Shown here in pieces: positions 21,887 through 26,057 of a stretch of 26,057 nucleotides of DNA. Origin of the DNA: an uncultured Clostridia bacterium. Lineage in GTDB: Bacteria > Bacillota > Clostridia > TANB77 > CAG-508. Position 1 is the stretch's first letter. Every line of letters starts with the position of its first letter. The notes below the pieces were generated by a model that was not told the DNA's origin, searched no databases, and saw only the letters and a list, made by a program, of their open reading frames with translations. The position numbers and the translations under genes are program-made. Where the stretch lies: positions 1 through 26,057 of the forward strand of contig CAKPFO010000016.1 in the NCBI GenBank assembly GCA_934153805.1, written 5' to 3'.

Positions 21887-23521
21887 TTACTCCTTTTTTA
21901 TTTGCTTATTAACTACTTTTGCTTGTTCTTTCTTATTGTCTGCTGTTAGTTTTTGTGCTTTCTGTTGTTCTGTTAAATCTGTTACTTTGTTATCTTGATT
22001 ATTTTCTTTATTATCTTGCTCTACTCCTGCTTGTCCCATCATTTGCATTTGTTGTAAATTCTTTTGAATGTTTTCTTCGTTTTGCTTGTCCATTTTTGCT
22101 AACTCACTTGTACTATCCAAATCAAGTCCTAATAAGTTTATGACCGTATCATCACTTACTAATCCTCTTATTTTTAATGCATTAGTAATCATTGTTGCTA
22201 CATCAGAAGGCAAATTTCTATTTAGTTTTATTTCAATATCTCTAAAGTCATATGTTTTACCTTTTTCTTTATTGAATTTTTCTAATATTATTCTCCATCT
22301 TCTTTTTAACCCTTCTTCGAAATCCCCTTCAAATGTTGCTATATATTGTTGTAAACTAAAGAATTTCTTTTCAAGTGCTGCATTATTATCTGCTTGCGTA
22401 AACCCTAAATCTGTCATATTAGGGCAAAATGAACACAAACAAATAATATCAATCAATGTCTTTTTGTGATTTTGTAATGCCGTATCGTTTACATTCTTTT
22501 CAACCCAAGCTATATCACTATTTACATCTTTATTTCCATCAAGATATCTTACTCTACTTGTTAATACATACTCATCTTCTTTTTGCCTTGCAGGGTTTAT
22601 AATATCTTCGCCTTTTTCATTTTGTATAATCATCGGATTTTCTGGTGTATATCCTATAACTTTCAATATTGCTTCATCATTATATTTAAATACATTTCTT
22701 GAATTTTGAATACATCTCTCATATGCTCTTATTAAACTGATTACAGGTTCAAAAATTGCTATTCCATCACAATTCTCTATTGCCGTCGCTGGTATATCAT
22801 CATCCCATTTTTTTGGTTGTTTTTCGTCTATATTTTCTTTAAATAATGATTCATCTTTAAATTGTTGCTCATATGCTAGTGTACCAAATATTTTTCTTTT
22901 TTCTGGTGTGTCATAATAATATCTTTTTCCATCTTCTGTTGTTAATTCTATCATTTGTTGATATTCACCATTTGCCATATATGTACGAATTATTCTGTAT
23001 ATACCTATTAAATTCTTTTTAGCTGAATAATCCCATATAGCGATAGTTTCTAATGCATCACTTCTTGCTATTGTTATTTCTCCTGTTTTTTCGTCTTTAT
23101 AGTATATTTCATAGCAAGCTCTTTTTATTAAGTAATCTAATACCATATGTAAAAAATGTGAAGCATCATTATTGTAGTCATTTATATGTTTAATTAATTC
23201 TTTTATTTCTATTATTTCTTTTTCGTCATTAGTTTCATGATTAAATAGTTCTTTGATTATTTTGTCTTTATCTTCATTAAATGCTTTTACTTTATATGTT
23301 GGTGCTTTTCCTCCAAAATAACCAGCAGACATAACACTTATATATCTCTCAAGTGGTACTTTTATGTCTTCATCATCTAAACTTGCTAGTTCTTCATCTG
23401 TTAATTTTCTTCTAAAATTCTCATATAATTCTTTTCTAACATCTAATTCTAGTTGTGCTTTAAAATATATATCTGTTATACTTTTTTCTTCCGCTAATCT
23501 TTCTTTGCTATACCTTAACAT
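21887..23521 (-). CDS. Portal protein (SPP1 gp6-like)
   Basis: Forms the dodecameric ring through which DNA is packaged and leaves. About 544 residues with the gp6-like order: N-terminal helices (YSKERLAEEKSITDIYFKAQLELD), VMSAGYFGGKAPTYKV, a wing and clip region (DALETIAIWDYSAKKN, TTEDGKRYYYDTPE), and the stem/crown region (TLIDIICLCSFCPNMTDLGF, AALEKKFFSL). The C terminus is Gln- and Lys-rich and disordered. The frame opens at 23545, but GGAGGAAAACA precedes the ATG at 23521, the start I prefer. It follows the large terminase and an intervening hairpin. Confidence 0.9.
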   Translation of the reverse strand: MLRYSKERLAEEKSITDIYFKAQLELDVRKELYENFRRKLTDEELASLDDEDIKVPLERYISVMSAGYFGGKAPTYKVKAFNEDKDKIIKELFNHETNDEKEIIEIKELIKHINDYNNDASHFLHMVLDYLIKRACYEIYYKDEKTGEITIARSDALETIAIWDYSAKKNLIGIYRIIRTYMANGEYQQMIELTTEDGKRYYYDTPEKRKIFGTLAYEQQFKDESLFKENIDEKQPKKWDDDIPATAIENCDGIAIFEPVISLIRAYERCIQNSRNVFKYNDEAILKVIGYTPENPMIIQNEKGEDIINPARQKEDEYVLTSRVRYLDGNKDVNSDIAWVEKNVNDTALQNHKKTLIDIICLCSFCPNMTDLGFTQADNNAALEKKFFSLQQYIATFEGDFEEGLKRRWRIILEKFNKEKGKTYDFRDIEIKLNRNLPSDVATMITNALKIRGLVSDDTVINLLGLDLDSTSELAKMDKQNEENIQKNLQQMQMMGQAGVEQDNKENNQDNKVTDLTEQQKAQKLTADNKKEQAKVVNKQIKKE

Positions 23522-23535
23522 TGTTTTCCTCCAAT

Positions 23536-23564
23536 CAAAAAACACCTACCTAAAAGTAAGTGTT
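23536..23564 (-). terminator. Terminator-like hairpin between TerL and portal
   Basis: On the minus strand AACACTTAC (23564-23556) pairs with GTAGGTGTT (23549-23541, one wobble), followed by TTTTGATT. It overlaps the terminase stop. Complete termination here would cut off the head genes, so antitermination or readthrough is implied. Confidence 0.6.
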
Positions 23565-24963
23565 ACATATTTATAAATGACTTATTAGTCATTTCCATAT
23601 TTGTATTTTTAGGTTTTGGATTTTCATATACACCTGTCAAACAATCCTCTGCATCATCGTGTTCATTCTTTCCAGTTCTCACATAATGTTTTAAATGTTT
23701 AGCAAACTCTGGCCATTTATCTTCCCAGTTTATTGGAAAATAAATATTATTCATTACTCCTGTTGAATTGCTTAATATTCTTGCGACTTTGTTTTCTCCT
23801 TGATGGAACCATCTGACATTTGTATGTCTATTGCCTAATTTTCTTAAATTCGTTATTACATTTCTTGCAAATCCTCTACCACCATTATTGCTTTCAATGT
23901 TAGCATTTCCAACATTATCTTTTGTTAACATTTCTGCAACTGCTGGCTCTGTTACTTCCATTGGTTCCTGTGTAAAAATAACATCTAAAATGTAATGTTC
24001 ATTGTTATACATTTGATAATCTATTGAACACAAGTAATCGTCGCCCTCATCTGCAGTATCTGTATAATTCATAATATAGTGTGCTGGTGGCAACTTTTCA
24101 TATGTTTTAAATTTACTATATAACCTGTTTTTTACGTCTATTGGTTCTTGTTGATAGTTAGCATGAACAATATCTTTGTTCATGTTTTTTGTTTTGAACT
24201 CATAGTCTTCTTTACTTAATATATCTTTACACAACATTGAGCCATCATCTTGTACTGCTTTATAGTTTATATGTCTCACATTAGGATAATTTTCTAATAT
24301 ATATCCTGCTAAATCATTACTAGACCATCTTGTCATAATAATTATTAACTTAAATCCATTTTCAGTTCTTGATAACATTGTATTATTAAACCAATCTATA
24401 TGATTTTTTAATGTATTTTCATTGTAAGCTTCTTTTGCATTCTTTATAAGGTCATCTATTATCATTATCGTACAACCAAAACCTGTTGCTGTTCCTGTTG
24501 GTGATGTTGCTAAATAATTTGATACTTTACTTCCATCTAAAGCCCACTTTTTTTGTGTAGCTTCGCCGTCTTTTATCTTAGTATTAGGGAATATATCATT
24601 ATACACAATTACTCCTTCTGTTTTTTCAGAAGCTATTGTGTCTCTTACTGATTTTGCAAATGAACTTGACAAATCTTCATTGTATGATCCTGTCATTATT
24701 TTTTCATTTGGATTTGTTCCTAATATCCATTCTACTAATTTTCCTGCTGTTCTAGACTTTCCATGTCTTGGTGGCATATTTATTACGCACACTTTTTCGT
24801 CACTCTCATAAAAATTCTGTAGTTGATAACACAAATCTTTCAAAAAGTTTCGTTCTTCATTATAGAAATCTGGTGCAGTTAATTTACTATATTCAAAAAA
24901 ATCACGTCTGGCTAATTCCAAACGTGCTTGTTTTTTTAATTCTTCTTTTATATTATTGTTCAT
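23563..24963 (-). CDS. terL: Terminase large subunit
   Basis: DNA-packaging ATPase and nuclease. The 466-residue protein has a Walker A at about 64-71 (PPRHGKSR), a Walker B at about 166-171 (IMIIDD), a coupling motif MTRWSSND near 211, and the RNase H-like nuclease domain from about 300 with Asp residues in SIDYQM and further acidic residues near HDDAEDCLTG. The length is in the normal range for this group. The ATG lies inside the 3' end of the small subunit gene (11-base overlap). The motor docks on the portal encoded next. Confidence 0.95.
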   Translation of the reverse strand: MNNNIKEELKKQARLELARRDFFEYSKLTAPDFYNEERNFLKDLCYQLQNFYESDEKVCVINMPPRHGKSRTAGKLVEWILGTNPNEKIMTGSYNEDLSSSFAKSVRDTIASEKTEGVIVYNDIFPNTKIKDGEATQKKWALDGSKVSNYLATSPTGTATGFGCTIMIIDDLIKNAKEAYNENTLKNHIDWFNNTMLSRTENGFKLIIIMTRWSSNDLAGYILENYPNVRHINYKAVQDDGSMLCKDILSKEDYEFKTKNMNKDIVHANYQQEPIDVKNRLYSKFKTYEKLPPAHYIMNYTDTADEGDDYLCSIDYQMYNNEHYILDVIFTQEPMEVTEPAVAEMLTKDNVGNANIESNNGGRGFARNVITNLRKLGNRHTNVRWFHQGENKVARILSNSTGVMNNIYFPINWEDKWPEFAKHLKHYVRTGKNEHDDAEDCLTGVYENPKPKNTNMEMTNKSFINM

Positions 24964-25297
24964 TTAATATCTTTCTCAATTCTTCTGTTGTCATTCCTGA
25001 AAATGGATTATTAACTTCTCCAGATATATTAACTTTGTCTTGTGGTTTTTCTCCTATTGTATCTCTAATGGTTTCAAATGCTTTTACATTTCCACTTAAA
25101 GCTTCTTGAATAAGTGAAAAACTTATTTTTTCTTGTATTGTTTTATCTTCTGCTTTAGTTTCTAGCAATGCTAGTAATTCTTCTCTTAATGTTTTTCTTT
25201 GTACTCTTACCTTTCCTGATTTTATTCCACCATTTCTGCCTCTTTCTCTTGCTTCTTTCTTGGTTCGTACAGGTTTTAAGTTTTTTTCATTTGCCAT
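24953..25297 (-). CDS. terS: Terminase small subunit
   Basis: DNA-recognition subunit of the packaging complex. About 114 residues: a basic N terminus with KKEARERGRNGGIKSGKVR, typical of the Gly/Lys/Arg-rich start of DUF5681-like small terminases, then RKTLREELLALLETKA and a helical FSLIQEALSGNVKAFETIRDT. The frame opens at 25321, but GGAAGTG precedes the ATG at 25297 (MANEKN), the start I choose. The gene overlaps terL by 11 bases. Confidence 0.85.
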   Translation of the reverse strand: MANEKNLKPVRTKKEARERGRNGGIKSGKVRVQRKTLREELLALLETKAEDKTIQEKISFSLIQEALSGNVKAFETIRDTIGEKPQDKVNISGEVNNPFSGMTTEELRKILNEQ

Positions 25298-25317
25298 TGT
25301 ATCACTTCCTTTATAAC

Positions 25318-25348
25318 ACAATAAAGCACTTACATTTTGTAAGTGCTT
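25318..25348 (-). terminator. Terminator of the right-hand cargo gene
   Basis: AAGCACTTACA-TTT-TGTAAGTGCTT, a perfect 11-bp stem (25324-25348), followed on the minus strand by TATTGTG. It separates the cargo gene from terS and belongs to the CACTTAC hairpin family. Confidence 0.75.
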
Positions 25349-25349
25349 C

Positions 25350-25889
25350 TTAATTATCTGTTAAAATTATTTTTTCTATTTCATAAGTTATTTCATTTTC
25401 TTTTACTACTTTTTTTAACATTATTGTTATTTTCTGTAAGCAGTAATATTGACTAGTTTTATCTATCCCTTTTTTCTTATTATCTTCTACAACATTCCAA
25501 TATATTCTATAAGTTTCTTCGTCCTTTAGGTCATTTCCTCTTTCTTCAATTTCGTAGTCTGTAGTATATATGGTCAAGTCATTAAAGAAACTACTAATAT
25601 ATTTATGCTCTATATTATTATTGTCATAATAAGTATAATCAATTGCTAAGTAATCTTTGATTTTTTCTTTGTCTTTGTTTTTTAATATTTCTGCTATTTC
25701 ATTTATTACTTCATTATGGGTCTTTGTTTTTCCTTCTTCAATTAGTTTTGCCTCATGTTTTTCTTGATTTGATACTTTAATATCTTTTGATAATAATCCT
25801 ATTAATATTGGTAAAAATATTAATAGAAATACCATAAAAAATACTATTAAGCAACCACTTGTGCTTTTTTCATTATTTCCTTTTTCCAT
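25350..25889 (-). CDS. Membrane-anchored extracytoplasmic protein (cargo gene, 179 aa)
   Basis: A basic N terminus is followed by one strong membrane segment (about 14-34, CLIVFFMVFLLIFLPILIGLL), then a polar, probably external domain of about 140 residues: a helix (HNEVINEIAEILKNKDKEK), then strands (KDYLAIDYTYYDNN, YRIYWNVVEDN, KITIMLKKVV, YEIEKIIL). This has the look of a small NTF2-like or pilus-associated lipoprotein domain, but the assignment is weak. It has its own promoter, an AGGAGGGG site and its own terminator just ahead of the terminase genes, so it is an independently expressed gene rather than a packaging gene. Confidence 0.75.
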   Translation of the reverse strand: MEKGNNEKSTSGCLIVFFMVFLLIFLPILIGLLSKDIKVSNQEKHEAKLIEEGKTKTHNEVINEIAEILKNKDKEKIKDYLAIDYTYYDNNNIEHKYISSFFNDLTIYTTDYEIEERGNDLKDEETYRIYWNVVEDNKKKGIDKTSQYYCLQKITIMLKKVVKENEITYEIEKIILTDN

Positions 25890-25909
25890 ATTTTATCCCC
25901 TCCTAAAAA

Positions 25910-25939
25910 AGGATAACATATACTGTCATATTTTGTCAA
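25910..25939 (-). promoter_or_regulatory. Sigma-A promoter of the right-hand cargo gene
   Basis: On the minus strand TTGACA (25939-25934), an 18-base spacer, then TATCCT (25915-25910) with a TG just before it. The ATG follows about 20 bases later. Confidence 0.7.
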
Positions 25940-25948
25940 AATACCAAT

Positions 25949-26057
25949 TTATTTATGTTTTGATTTACGTTCATTTTTTTCCTCAAAATATTTATCTACT
26001 ATATTTCTTATAATATCGTGTGAATTTGATATTATATCTACTACATCTTCTTCATTG
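25949..26057 (-). CDS. Partial gene at the window edge (C-terminal 35 residues)
   Basis: On the minus strand a frame enters from the right edge and ends with TAA at 25949. The visible part, NEEDVVDIISNSHDIIRNI then VDKYFEEKNERKSKHK, is helical and basic at its end. There is too little to name a family. It probably belongs to the early or packaging region of the same phage. Confidence 0.55.
   Translation of the reverse strand, partial: NEEDVVDIISNSHDIIRNIVDKYFEEKNERKSKHK

Noticed and set aside
22068..22469. Plus-strand frame opposite the portal gene
   Set aside because: A shadow of the portal reading frame in AT-rich DNA, with no start signal.
1..26057. CRISPR array, integrase, replication genes or lytic/lysogenic switch
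   Set aside because: No regularly spaced repeats and no reading frames of those families were found in the window; the HTH gene at 915-1157 is not accompanied by the usual divergent switch.

Overview
This window is most of the structural half of a tailed temperate phage (siphovirus-type prophage) in a very AT-rich, low-GC Gram-positive host, most likely a Clostridia-like Firmicute. Evidence: strong AGGAGG-type ribosome binding sites, sigma-A-like promoters, a tRNA-Gln gene with an encoded CCA at the left edge, a Cpl-7-type endolysin, and TGA acting as a stop (so not the Mycoplasma code). No integrase, replication or CI/Cro control region is visible; they probably lie beyond the right edge.

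Nearly everything is on the minus strand, so read it from right to left. Right end: a partial gene, a membrane-anchored cargo gene (25350-25889), small and large terminase, portal, a 49-residue membrane protein, a MuF-type minor head protein carrying an HExxH metallopeptidase domain, three small genes, an unusual tRNA-like RNA (19439-19598), scaffold and major capsid protein. Middle: two head-tail connector genes, a gp10-like neck protein, a probable tail terminator, the major tail protein, the G/GT tail chaperones, a two-domain membrane cargo gene with its own promoter and terminators, the tape measure, a tail-tip protein, a large tail-associated protein and a DUF859-type receptor-binding protein. 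Left: a small unknown gene, a BhlA-like holin accessory, holin and amidase. Beyond the lysis genes: two tiny plus-strand genes, a Panacea (DUF4065) antitoxin-like gene with a novel overlapping partner, a 62-residue gene, an HTH regulator and an unknown gene, then tRNA-Gln.

The most striking observation is about translation. Three structural genes are split by +1 frame changes: the gp10-like neck protein, MuF, and the major tail protein. In the first two, the break sits exactly on a T-CGG-A sequence, and skipping the C restores the conserved family sequence through a GGA glycine codon. I scanned the window for CGG. About thirty CGG trinucleotides occur out of frame in the coding strand of these genes. 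The only two in-frame CGG codons I find in roughly 7,900 codons are these two break points. This suggests that CGG is an unassigned or 'hungry' codon in this phage-host system and is used as a programmed +1 frameshift signal. In MuF the shift decides whether the metallopeptidase domain is made at all. The third shift (major tail protein) is at TTT-CCC-A shortly before a stop, resembling the known +1 frameshifts of Listeria phage PSA. A separate -1 frame relation joins the tail chaperones G and GT.
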